Program-made: the position numbers and the translations under genes
Notes under the pieces: model-generated
Seen by the model: the letters and a program-made list of their open reading frames with translations, nothing else
The model's database searches: none
Told to the model about the DNA's origin: nothing
Assembly (NCBI RefSeq): GCF_003688995.1
Contig: NZ_PENI01000030.1
Location: 55,763-119,762, forward strand
Origin: Streptomyces shenzhenensis
Lineage (GTDB): Bacteria; Actinomycetota; Actinomycetes; Streptomycetales; Streptomycetaceae
Direction of reading: 5' to 3'
Length of the DNA: 64,000 nt
Shown here: positions 47,079 through 54,084 of the stretch, piece by piece
How positions within the stretch are numbered: position 1 is the stretch's first letter
Layout of the letters: every line of letters begins with the position of its first letter

Positions 47079-47561
47079 GTGACTGTTTTCTACTGCGCCA
47101 AGTGCGGGACGGCGCTTACCGGGGACCTGGTGGTTCTGTCTTCTGTCCCCGACGTCGGCGACCCGGACGACGGCCGGGACAAGAAGACCGGGCGGGCCCG
47201 ATCCACCGTCCCGCGCGGGCACTACGCCATCGACCCCGACCCGTGGGGCGCGCCTTTCGCCCTGGCCGCCGCACCCCGCCGTCACCCCCACAACACGGGC
47301 CGCGAGCTGCTGCGGCTCGACACCTGGGCCACTGTCTCCGCGGGCCAGCGCGACAGCGTCGTTGTCCACCCCGACGACATCCTGCCTCGCCTCACCCACT
47401 TCACCTGCGGGGACAACTGGAGCGGGTGCTGCGGCCCCACCGGTGCGCACGGCCCTAACCTGGCGTGCTCCTGCGGCTCGCGTCTCGCTACCTGGGCCGC
47501 CGATTGCCTGGGTCCCAATGAACTCCACCTGGACCCTGTTCGCGTCTACGCCTGGCACTAG
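47079..47561 (+). CDS. conserved hypothetical protein with zinc-ribbon-like cysteines
   Basis: A 160-residue protein of a type common in streptomycetes but of unknown function. It begins VTVFYCAKCGTALT (CxxC) and has a second cysteine group, CGDNWSGCCGPTG and CSCGSR, then ends ELHLDPVRVYAWH. Four or more cysteines could bind zinc. GTG 47079 matches the conserved beginning; the ribosome site is weak. It is unlinked to its neighbours by function. Confidence 0.7.
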   Translation: MTVFYCAKCGTALTGDLVVLSSVPDVGDPDDGRDKKTGRARSTVPRGHYAIDPDPWGAPFALAAAPRRHPHNTGRELLRLDTWATVSAGQRDSVVVHPDDILPRLTHFTCGDNWSGCCGPTGAHGPNLACSCGSRLATWAADCLGPNELHLDPVRVYAWH

Positions 47562-47730
47562 GCCGGAGCCGTCGAAGCCTGGGATTTTCGTGCTATCCCG
47601 TGTTTTCGAGGGGCGGCTTGGTTGGTTTATTGGGTGGATCGCCTGCGATATCATATTTAGTTGTGGCGAATGCTGGTCGATACAGGGCCATTCCTGCCGG
47701 CGTCGGTCGTCGTCGGGAAGTGGCGTTGCC

Positions 47731-48270
47731 ATGATCTGGGAAATGCTGGTCCTGGGCTTCGTGCTCAGTCTCGACAATTTCCGCGTGTCGATCGCGCTCG
47801 GCACCGTCCCATTCGGTCTGAAGCGTGCGGTGCAGGTCGCGCTGACCTTCGGGCTGTGGGACGCGATCATGCCGCTGGTGGGGCTGTTGATCGGGCGCCA
47901 GATCGGGGAGTCCCTCGGGGGCGTCGCCGATGTGGTGGGCGCGGCCGCGCTCGGCGGGTACGGCCTCTATCTCGTCATCTCGGCCCTGCGGAACCCCGAG
48001 CCGGACGAGTTGGACCACCCGTGGGCGCTGTTCGGTATCCCGTTGACACTGAGCCTGGACAACCTGTTCGCCGGGGCGAGCCTGGGGATCATCGGGCTCT
48101 CGCCCTGGTTCTCGGCCGCCGTCTTCGGCGTCATCACGGCGGTGATGTCGCTGGTCGGGCTCCGGCTCGGGCGGGTTGCGGCGCGCCTCGTCCGGATCCG
48201 CTCGGACCTGCTGAGCGGGGTCACCCTCATCATCGCCGCTGTGGCGCTGCCGTTGTGGTTCGGCGGCTAG
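47731..48270 (+). CDS. mntP: MntP-like manganese efflux membrane protein
   Basis: A 179-residue membrane protein with six hydrophobic segments and the duplicated aspartate motifs LSLDNFRVSIALG and LSLDNLFAGASLG of the MntP/LysE-like DUF204 family. MntP exports Mn2+; the usual aspartates are kept, although N replaces A after D. ATG 47731 follows GGGAAG. The AT-rich stretch upstream (47600-47670) includes a TATCATATTTAG promoter-like segment, but no yybP-ykoY manganese riboswitch could be recognised. The 3' end overlaps convergent pqqE by 41 bases. Confidence 0.8.
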   Translation: MIWEMLVLGFVLSLDNFRVSIALGTVPFGLKRAVQVALTFGLWDAIMPLVGLLIGRQIGESLGGVADVVGAAALGGYGLYLVISALRNPEPDELDHPWALFGIPLTLSLDNLFAGASLGIIGLSPWFSAAVFGVITAVMSLVGLRLGRVAARLVRIRSDLLSGVTLIIAAVALPLWFGG

Positions 48271-49387
48271 CCGGCTCCGCTCCACCCGGGACCCCGGCCG
48301 GCCGGCGAACCCCGTGCGGGCGTGGGACCAGCGGAAGTTCGTCGGCCCGCGAGTCCGCGTTGGCGGCCTCGACCGCCCGGGCGACCAGGGCATGGTCGGG
48401 CGACAGATGACAGACCGGGTCGGTACGGGCCGCGTCGCCGGTGAGCAGGAACGCCTGGCAGCGGCAGCCGCCGAAGTCCAGCTCCCGCCGGGGGCAGCTC
48501 CGGCAGGGCTCCGGCATCCAGTCGGTCCCGCGGAACGCGGTCATCACCGGGGACTCGGCCCAGATCCGCGCCAACGGATCCTCCCGCACGCTGGCCCGCG
48601 GCAACGGCAGGGAATGGGCGGCCGGGCAGGGCAGGACGTCGCCGTTCGGTGTCACGGTCAGCTGCCGGGAGGCCCAGCCGCTCATACAGGGCTTCGGGAA
48701 GCGGCTGTAGTAGTCGGGGAGGACGTAGATGATGTCCATGCGGTCCCGCAACCGCTCGCGCGCCGCCCGTACGACGACCTCGGCCGCTTCGAGCTGGGCC
48801 CGGCTCGGCAGCAGCGCGTCACGGTTTCGCCAGGCCCAGCCGTAGTACTGGGTGTTGGCCAGTTCCACCCGGTCGGCGCCCACCCTCTCGGCCAGGGCCA
48901 GCACGTCGGCGACGCGGTCGATGTTGAGCCGGTGCAGCACCACATTCACGGTGAGCGGCCAGCCCAGCTCCTTGACCAGGCCCATCGCCTCGATCTTGCG
49001 CTGGAAGGACGGAGTCCCGGCGATCCGGTCGGACCTGGTCGGCTCGTCGGCCTGGATGCTGATCTGTACGTGGTCCAGACCGGCCGCCCGCAGCTGCTCG
49101 GCCCTCGGACGGGAGAGCCCGAGGGCGCTGGTGATCAGGTTGGTGTAGAGGCCCAGATCGTGGGCGTCCGCCACGATCTCCACCAGGTCGCGGCGCAGCA
49201 GCGGTTCCCCGCCGGACAGATGGCACTGCAGCACCCCCAGGTCGACGGCCTCGGCCAGCACTCGCCGCCACTCGTCGGTGGTCAGCTCGTCCCGGTAGTC
49301 GGCCAGGTTCAGCGGGTTGGAGCAGTACGCGCAGGCCAGTGGGCAGCGGTAGGTGAGCTCGGCCAGCAGACCGAACGGGCTATCCAT
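48230..49387 (-). CDS. pqqE: PqqE, radical SAM PqqA cross-linking enzyme
   Basis: A 385-residue radical SAM protein. The SAM cluster motif is CPLACAYC (C15, C19, C22), and a SPASM tail follows with CPAAH, CRSCPRRELDFGGCRC and a final cysteine in DPVCHLS, enough for two auxiliary clusters. It forms the glutamate-tyrosine C-C bond in PqqA with PqqD as chaperone. The last 40 residues are a divergent R/P-rich tail. ATG 49387 overlaps the pqqD end by 8 bases. Confidence 0.95.
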   Translation of the reverse strand: MDSPFGLLAELTYRCPLACAYCSNPLNLADYRDELTTDEWRRVLAEAVDLGVLQCHLSGGEPLLRRDLVEIVADAHDLGLYTNLITSALGLSRPRAEQLRAAGLDHVQISIQADEPTRSDRIAGTPSFQRKIEAMGLVKELGWPLTVNVVLHRLNIDRVADVLALAERVGADRVELANTQYYGWAWRNRDALLPSRAQLEAAEVVVRAARERLRDRMDIIYVLPDYYSRFPKPCMSGWASRQLTVTPNGDVLPCPAAHSLPLPRASVREDPLARIWAESPVMTAFRGTDWMPEPCRSCPRRELDFGGCRCQAFLLTGDAARTDPVCHLSPDHALVARAVEAANADSRADELPLVPRPHGVRRPAGVPGGAEPASRRTTTAAPQRR

Positions 49388-49709
49388 CGCCGACCTCCAG
49401 CCAGCGTCGGGCGACGAGCCGGGTCAGGAACTGCCGTACCTCGTCGTCGGGGACGCTCTGGTAGCGGGTGCCCAGCTCGGTCACGATCTCGGCCACGGTG
49501 TGCCGGCCGTCGCACAGTTCGAGGATGTCCGCGCCGGTGCCGTTCAGCACCACCACCGTCTCGGGGTGCAGCAGGACCTGACACTGCCGGGTCCGGGAGA
49601 AGGTCAGCCTGACATGGCGCGCCAGCCGGGGCCGGTCCGCGTCGGACACCGTGACACCGGGTCGGGTCGTGGCGCTGGTCTGGGTCGCTCCGGTAGGGGT
49701 CAGGTCCAT
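49380..49709 (-). CDS. pqqD: PqqD, PqqA-binding chaperone
   Basis: A 109-residue PqqD. The conserved core RLARHVRLTFSRTRQCQVLL is followed by LLHPETVVVLNGTGADIL and LCDGRHTVAEIV, then a helical DDEVRQFLTRLVARRWLE. It binds PqqA as an RRE-type domain and presents it to PqqE. ATG 49709 has GGAG upstream and lies 5 bases after pqqC; a longer upstream frame is just the pqqC shadow. Confidence 0.93.
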   Translation of the reverse strand: MDLTPTGATQTSATTRPGVTVSDADRPRLARHVRLTFSRTRQCQVLLHPETVVVLNGTGADILELCDGRHTVAEIVTELGTRYQSVPDDEVRQFLTRLVARRWLEVGDG

Positions 49710-49714
49710 GGCGG

Positions 49715-50413
49715 TCACTCCGGGTAGGCATGGTCGATGGCGTCCAACTGGCTCCACAGGACGTCGCACTTGAACGACAGCGCGTCGACGGCGCGCGCCT
49801 GGGACTCGGCGGTGAGGCAGTGCGCGGTGACCACCTCGAGGGCGTGCTCGCAGTCGCGGGGTGCCTGCTCCAGACGGGCGCGGAAGTAGGCGAGGCCCGT
49901 GGGGTCGAGCCACGGGTACCACCGCTCGAACGCGGCCAGCCGCGCCGCCATCAGGTCGGGCGCGAACAGCTCAGTGAGCGAGGACGCCACCGCCTCCACC
50001 CACGGCCGGGTCCGCGTGAAGTTCACATAGGCGTCGACGGCGAACCGCACTCCGGGTACCAGGTGCCGGTGGTCCAGGATCTCCTCGCGGGTCAGCCCGG
50101 CGGCCTCGCCGAGACGCAGCCACGCCTCGATGCCGCCCTCGCCGGCGGCGGTGCCGTCGTGGTCGAGGATCCGTCGTATCCAGCGGCGGCGGACCTCGAC
50201 GTCGGGGCAGTTGGAGAGGATCGCGGCGTCCTTGCGGGGGATGTTCTCCTGGTAGTAGAAGCGATTGGCCACCCAGCCCCGGATCTGCCCGGGGCTCAGC
50301 CAGCCTGCGTTCATCCGGACATGGAACGGGTGCTGGTCGTGGTATCGCCGTGAGTGGGCCCGCAACGTCTCGACGAAGGCGTCGGCGCCGGTGCTCGTGG
50401 TGGGCGCTGTCAC
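49715..50413 (-). CDS. pqqC: PqqC, pyrroloquinoline-quinone synthase
   Basis: A 232-residue cofactorless oxidase. Landmarks are HPFHVRMNAGWLSPGQIRGWVANRFYYQ split as HPFHVRMNAG and RFYYQENIPRKDAAILSN, then LDHDGT and a terminal FKCDVLWSQLDAI. It carries out the final ring closure and eight-electron oxidation to PQQ. GTG 50413 lies 4 bases after pqqB. Confidence 0.95.
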   Translation of the reverse strand: MTAPTTSTGADAFVETLRAHSRRYHDQHPFHVRMNAGWLSPGQIRGWVANRFYYQENIPRKDAAILSNCPDVEVRRRWIRRILDHDGTAAGEGGIEAWLRLGEAAGLTREEILDHRHLVPGVRFAVDAYVNFTRTRPWVEAVASSLTELFAPDLMAARLAAFERWYPWLDPTGLAYFRARLEQAPRDCEHALEVVTAHCLTAESQARAVDALSFKCDVLWSQLDAIDHAYPE

Positions 50414-50417
50414 GGCC

Positions 50418-51305
50418 CTACACCTGGACCTCGAGGCCGTCCATGGCTACCTCCATGCCCCTCTCCTCCACCGTACGCCGCTCGGGAGTGTGCTCCAGGA
50501 GGACCGGGTTGGTGTTGTTCAGGTGTACGAAGATCGTCCGCTCCACGCCCAGCGACGGGAGCTGCGCCAGGCTGCCGTCAGGGCCGTCGATGGGCAGGTG
50601 GCCCATCTCCCGGGACGTCTTGCCGGCCAGACCGAGCCGTACGAGCTCGTCGTCGCGCCAGCAGGTCCCGTCGATCAGCAGGCATGTGCAGCCCTCGATC
50701 TCCGCGCGCAGGGCCGCCGTCAGCGCTTGCACCGCCGGCAGGTACACGAGTGTCCCGCCGCTGCGCTCGTCGGTCAGCCGGTAGCCCACGACGCGGCCGT
50801 GGTCCGCCCCGGGGCCGAACCGAGCGCGCTTGGTGGTGGGCACGTCGAACGCCCGGCAGGACAGCCCGTCCGCCAGGGCGAGGCGGGCGCCGGGGGTCAC
50901 TGTCCGCCAATCGACGGGGCAGTAGCGTTCGAGTGTGCGCAGAATCCCCGAGCCGGCGCTCAGGGTCTCGTGCACCGCCGGCGTGGCGTACAGCAGCAGG
51001 GCGCGGGCCTCGCGCAACAGAAGCAGGCCCAGCGTGTGGTCCAGCTCGGCGTCGGTGAGCAGCACCGCCTCCAGCGGCGTCGTCCGGTCACCGTGCGGGT
51101 GCAGACCGGGGAAGGCCTCGATCTGGGCGCGGATGTCGGGCGAGGCGTTGATGAGGAACCACCGGCGGCGGTCGGCGCTGACAGCGATCGACGACTGGGT
51201 GCGCGCGAGCCCGGCCCGGGAGCGGACCGCCGTGCACACCGGGCAGCCGCAGTTCCACTGCGGGGAGCCGCCCCCCGCCGCCGAGCCCAGCACTCGCAGG
51301 ATCAC
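50418..51305 (-). CDS. pqqB: PqqB, metallo-beta-lactamase-fold hydroxylase
   Basis: A 295-residue PqqB starting VLGSAAGGGSPQWNC. NCGCPVC carries the structural-zinc cysteines; TDAELDHTLGLLLL occupies the metal loop. It hydroxylates the PqqE/protease-derived diamino acid toward the PqqC substrate. GTG 51305 has CGGAG upstream. The pqqA-pqqB gap contains a hairpin that probably lowers expression of pqqBCDE relative to pqqA. Confidence 0.94.
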   Translation of the reverse strand: MILRVLGSAAGGGSPQWNCGCPVCTAVRSRAGLARTQSSIAVSADRRRWFLINASPDIRAQIEAFPGLHPHGDRTTPLEAVLLTDAELDHTLGLLLLREARALLLYATPAVHETLSAGSGILRTLERYCPVDWRTVTPGARLALADGLSCRAFDVPTTKRARFGPGADHGRVVGYRLTDERSGGTLVYLPAVQALTAALRAEIEGCTCLLIDGTCWRDDELVRLGLAGKTSREMGHLPIDGPDGSLAQLPSLGVERTIFVHLNNTNPVLLEHTPERRTVEERGMEVAMDGLEVQV

Positions 51306-51379
51306 ACCGACACTCCGTTGGTCGAAGATCCGGGTCCGTCGCCGGCCCGGCCGTCTGTGGCCGCCCCGAACGGCCGGAG

Positions 51380-51402
51380 GGCGCCGGACCAGGTCCGGCG
51401 CC
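51380..51402 (-). terminator. attenuating hairpin between pqqA and pqqB
   Basis: Ten-base arms GGCGCCGGAC and GTCCGGCGCC enclose the loop CAG, 13 bases after the pqqA stop. In other pqq operons partial termination at this spot gives excess pqqA transcript; the same use is inferred here. Confidence 0.65.
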
Positions 51403-51414
51403 GTCCCACCTCGG

Positions 51415-51510
51415 CTAGTCCGCCAGCCGAGCGACGTACATGGTCACCTCGGCCGCGACTCCGATCTCCTCGAATTCGGGCGTCTCCCACACAGCGAGCT
51501 GCGACTCCAT
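51415..51510 (-). CDS. pqqA: PqqA precursor peptide
   Basis: A 31-residue peptide, MESQLAVWETPEFEEIGVAA followed by EVTMYVARLAD. The glutamate and tyrosine that become PQQ sit in the invariant EVTMY spacing (E21, Y25). ATG 51510 has a strong GAGGAGG. It heads the pqqABCDE operon, 48 bases downstream of the quinoprotein dehydrogenase gene. Confidence 0.95.
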   Translation of the reverse strand: MESQLAVWETPEFEEIGVAAEVTMYVARLAD

Positions 51511-51558
51511 GGGTCCACCTCCTCTCTGCCCCGAACTGCGGCAGGTTCCGGTCACGCG

Positions 51559-53259
51559 CTACGACGATTCCGGGAGGGCGAAGACGATCAGGGCGCTTCC
51601 GTGCCCCGCGCCGAGCATGCCGGGGAGGAACCCCTCGGCCCACCCGCCCCAACCGACCGGCACAGCGATGTACTGCCTGCCGTCGACCATGTAGGTGGTC
51701 GGGCTGCTGTGGTGGCCGCTTCCGCACTGGAACTGCCACAGCAGCTCCCCGGTGCGGGCGTCGAACGCGTTGAACTCTCCGGAGGGTTCACCGGCGAACA
51801 CCAGGTCACCGCCGGTGGCCAGCACCGAGGCACACATCGGGAGTTCGTTGCGCCAGCGCCACTTCTCCTCGCCGGTGGTGTCGAACGCGCTGATGGACCC
51901 GGCCATGTCCTCGATGTCCACCTGAACGCCCGCGCCCCAGTACGGAATGCTCTCCTTGAACTCCCGGCGCCACCGGGTGGCCGTGGCCCCGGTGTCCTGG
52001 ACCGGGACGTAGAACAGACCGGTCCTGGGGCTGTAGGCCGCATGTGTCCATTCCTTGGCGCCGGCCGGACCCGGGAAGAAGTGGACCGGTTCGCCCTCCT
52101 TGTCCGGGTACACCTTGGCCGTCACCTGGCCGTCCCTGGTGATCGCGCCCCACGTGATGCGGTCCACGAAGGGAGTGATCCTGACCCGCTCGCCGTTCGT
52201 GCGGTCGAGGACGAAGAAGTAGCCGTTCTTGTCGAAGTGCCCGAGCAGTTTGCGCCCGTCCTCCTCGAACAGGATGCACTCGGCGATGCTGTCGTAGTCC
52301 CACACGTCGTGCGGGGTGCACTGGTAGTGCCAGCGGATCTGACCGCTGTCCACGTCCACGGCGATGATGCTGTCGGTGAAGAGGTTGTCGCCCTCGCGGA
52401 CGCCCCCGTCGAAGTCGGGCGCCGGGTTGCCGGTGCCGACGTATAGCAGGTTCGTCTCCGGGTCGAAGGTGCCGGTGACCCAGCAGTTCGCCCCGCCCCG
52501 TGCCCAGGCCTCGCCCTCGGCGGGCCAGGTCTCCGAGCCGGGCTCCCCGGGCTTCGGCACCGTGTAGCAGCGCCACTGGTGCTCGCCGGTGGTGAGGTCG
52601 AACGCGTCGAGGTGGCCGCGTACGCCGAACTCGCCGCCGGAGCTTCCGACGATGACCATGTTCTTCACGACCAGCGGGGCGAGGGTGGCGCTCTCCCCGG
52701 CCCGGACGTCTCCATAGGTCTTGTCCCAGACCCGCTTGCCGGTGGTGGCGTCGAGTGCGAGCAGCCGGGCATTGGCCGTGACGAAGAAGACCTTCCCCTG
52801 AGCCACGGCGACCCCACGGTTCACGTTCCCGCAGCACAAGGACACGTCGAAGGGGACCGCGTGCTTGTACCGCCAGATCTCCACGCCCGTCTTCGCGTCG
52901 AGGGCCCACGCCCAGCCGTCCCAGCCGGACAGGAACATGACCCCGTCGACGACGATCGGGGCGGCCTCGAACGAGTAGGTCGACGCGCCCGCGATCAGGC
53001 CGGTCGTGCCGGCCTGGAAGACCCAGGCGGGGACGACGCGCTTCACGTTCTCCGTGTTGATCTGGTCCAGCGGGCTGTACCGCTGCCCGTCGTAGGCGCC
53101 GTAGTAGGTGAGCCAGTTCTGAGGTTCCTCGCGGGCATTGAGTATGCGCTCGTAGTCGACACCGGCCACTACCGGCGGCGCGACATCCCCGCCCGCGACC
53201 TTGCCGCTCAGGGCTCCCTGGTCGACAGCCACACCCGCGTCCACGTAGTCGACGGTCAT
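51559..53259 (-). CDS. PQQ-dependent alcohol dehydrogenase, lanthanide-type (XoxF/ExaF-like)
   Basis: A 566-residue eight-bladed propeller quinoprotein. The vicinal disulfide C142-C143 (SLCCGNVNRG), metal/PQQ ligands E210 (GGEFGVRG) and N278 (GTGNP), and catalytic D321 are in place. Two residues on is D323 (WDYD), the extra aspartate that marks lanthanide-dependent enzymes; calcium enzymes have a small residue there. The N-terminus, MTVDYVDAGVAVDQGALSGK, has no recognisable Sec or Tat signal, which is odd for an enzyme normally acting outside the membrane. ATG 53259 lies 23 bases after the cupredoxin-like gene. No cytochrome partner is visible. Confidence 0.92.
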   Translation of the reverse strand: MTVDYVDAGVAVDQGALSGKVAGGDVAPPVVAGVDYERILNAREEPQNWLTYYGAYDGQRYSPLDQINTENVKRVVPAWVFQAGTTGLIAGASTYSFEAAPIVVDGVMFLSGWDGWAWALDAKTGVEIWRYKHAVPFDVSLCCGNVNRGVAVAQGKVFFVTANARLLALDATTGKRVWDKTYGDVRAGESATLAPLVVKNMVIVGSSGGEFGVRGHLDAFDLTTGEHQWRCYTVPKPGEPGSETWPAEGEAWARGGANCWVTGTFDPETNLLYVGTGNPAPDFDGGVREGDNLFTDSIIAVDVDSGQIRWHYQCTPHDVWDYDSIAECILFEEDGRKLLGHFDKNGYFFVLDRTNGERVRITPFVDRITWGAITRDGQVTAKVYPDKEGEPVHFFPGPAGAKEWTHAAYSPRTGLFYVPVQDTGATATRWRREFKESIPYWGAGVQVDIEDMAGSISAFDTTGEEKWRWRNELPMCASVLATGGDLVFAGEPSGEFNAFDARTGELLWQFQCGSGHHSSPTTYMVDGRQYIAVPVGWGGWAEGFLPGMLGAGHGSALIVFALPESS

Positions 53260-53282
53260 GTTCCTCGACCTCCTGCTTCTTC

Positions 53283-53744
53283 CTACGGCCGCGGCTGTTC
53301 GGGACGGTCCAGGCGAGCCTCCGGCGGAGCGTCCCCCAGGACGACGACGGCCCCGGTCAGCCCCCGGCCCTCGTCATTGCCCGTGGTCGAGCCGAACCAG
53401 TAGTAGCCCGGCCCGTCGAGGTTGAGGGTCGCGTGTCCCCGTGAATGGTTCACCAACCAGATGAACTTCCGGTCCCCGTTGCTCGGCAGGAGCGCGCAGT
53501 GTGTGTTCAGGTCGTCATTGACGAGTTCGAGCTCGATATCGCCTCCATGGGGCATGACCAGAATGGAGGGATCCCAGGTCAGCTCATCCGGGTTGATGCG
53601 GATGGTGGCCTCCATGTGGCCATCCGACCTCTCGACGGCCCGCCCGATACGTCCGGTTCCCAGCACTTGACCCAGCGCTGCCTTGTTCTGTGCGGCCAAC
53701 CCGATCTTGTCCAGCAGGTCGGCTCGCTCCTGCGCGGTCGTCAT
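53283..53744 (-). CDS. cupredoxin-like PQQ-associated protein (MSMEG_3727 type)
   Basis: A 153-residue protein resembling the MSMEG_3727 family, found beside actinobacterial PQQ dehydrogenases. The THCALLPSNGDRKFIWL and GYYWFGSTTGNDEGRGLTG segments suggest a cupredoxin-like beta barrel with a possible metal histidine. Like the dehydrogenase it lacks a signal peptide. It could be the electron acceptor in place of a cytochrome, which is inference. ATG 53744 follows GGAGAG and is the first gene of the PQQ run. Confidence 0.8.
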   Translation of the reverse strand: MTTAQERADLLDKIGLAAQNKAALGQVLGTGRIGRAVERSDGHMEATIRINPDELTWDPSILVMPHGGDIELELVNDDLNTHCALLPSNGDRKFIWLVNHSRGHATLNLDGPGYYWFGSTTGNDEGRGLTGAVVVLGDAPPEARLDRPEQPRP

Positions 53745-53760
53745 CGGGCTTCACTCTCCT

Positions 53761-53794
53761 CGTCCCGAATATCTCTTCGTCCCGAATATCTCTG
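53761..53794. repeat. 17-bp tandem direct repeat upstream of the PQQ operon
   Basis: CGTCCCGAATATCTCTT and CGTCCCGAATATCTCTG lie end to end, 17-34 bases from the first PQQ-locus start codon. Tandem direct repeats are the usual target shape for LytTR-type regulators, and one is encoded nearby, but this link is inference. The position is more leader- than promoter-like. Confidence 0.55.
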
Positions 53795-53893
53795 GGGTGA
53801 AAACGGTCTCCGAATCGACCTCGAAATTTCCTTTTCTGTGTCGCCCGGCACCCGGCTGCAATCGGCAGTCCAAGAGCGCCTTACGTCGGGTGA

Positions 53894-53964
53894 ATCACAC
53901 CGACAAAGGCGGACAAAATGATGGTCAACAAACACGCTACGCCGGTTGGATCACACCGACAAGG
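53894..53964. repeat. pair of direct repeats ATCACACCGACAA in the PQQ/KatG gap
   Basis: ATCACACCGACAAAGG (from 53894) and ATCACACCGACAAGG (53950-53964) are 56 bases apart, about 150-220 bases upstream of the PQQ operon start. They are likely binding sites in its promoter. The 340-bp gap has no gene. Confidence 0.5.
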
Positions 53965-54084
53965 CAGCGGGCAGGTCCGGACCGCTCATGCCGTTCGTCC
54001 GCAGCCGGCCGCCGTTCGCAGCCGATGTGCCACCGCCGGCATCGATTCGTCGGTGCGACGAGATCGCTCACCGGCCCGGACCGG

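Noticed and set aside
47562..47730. Possible yybP-ykoY manganese riboswitch before mntP
   Set aside because: The leader is AT-rich for this genome but I could not find the conserved riboswitch core, so it is not called.
51760..51780. A CGAACGCGTTGAAC match to the cluster 17-bp element inside the quinoprotein gene
   Set aside because: It lies within coding sequence for FNAFDAR, is only a partial match and is not upstream of a gene.
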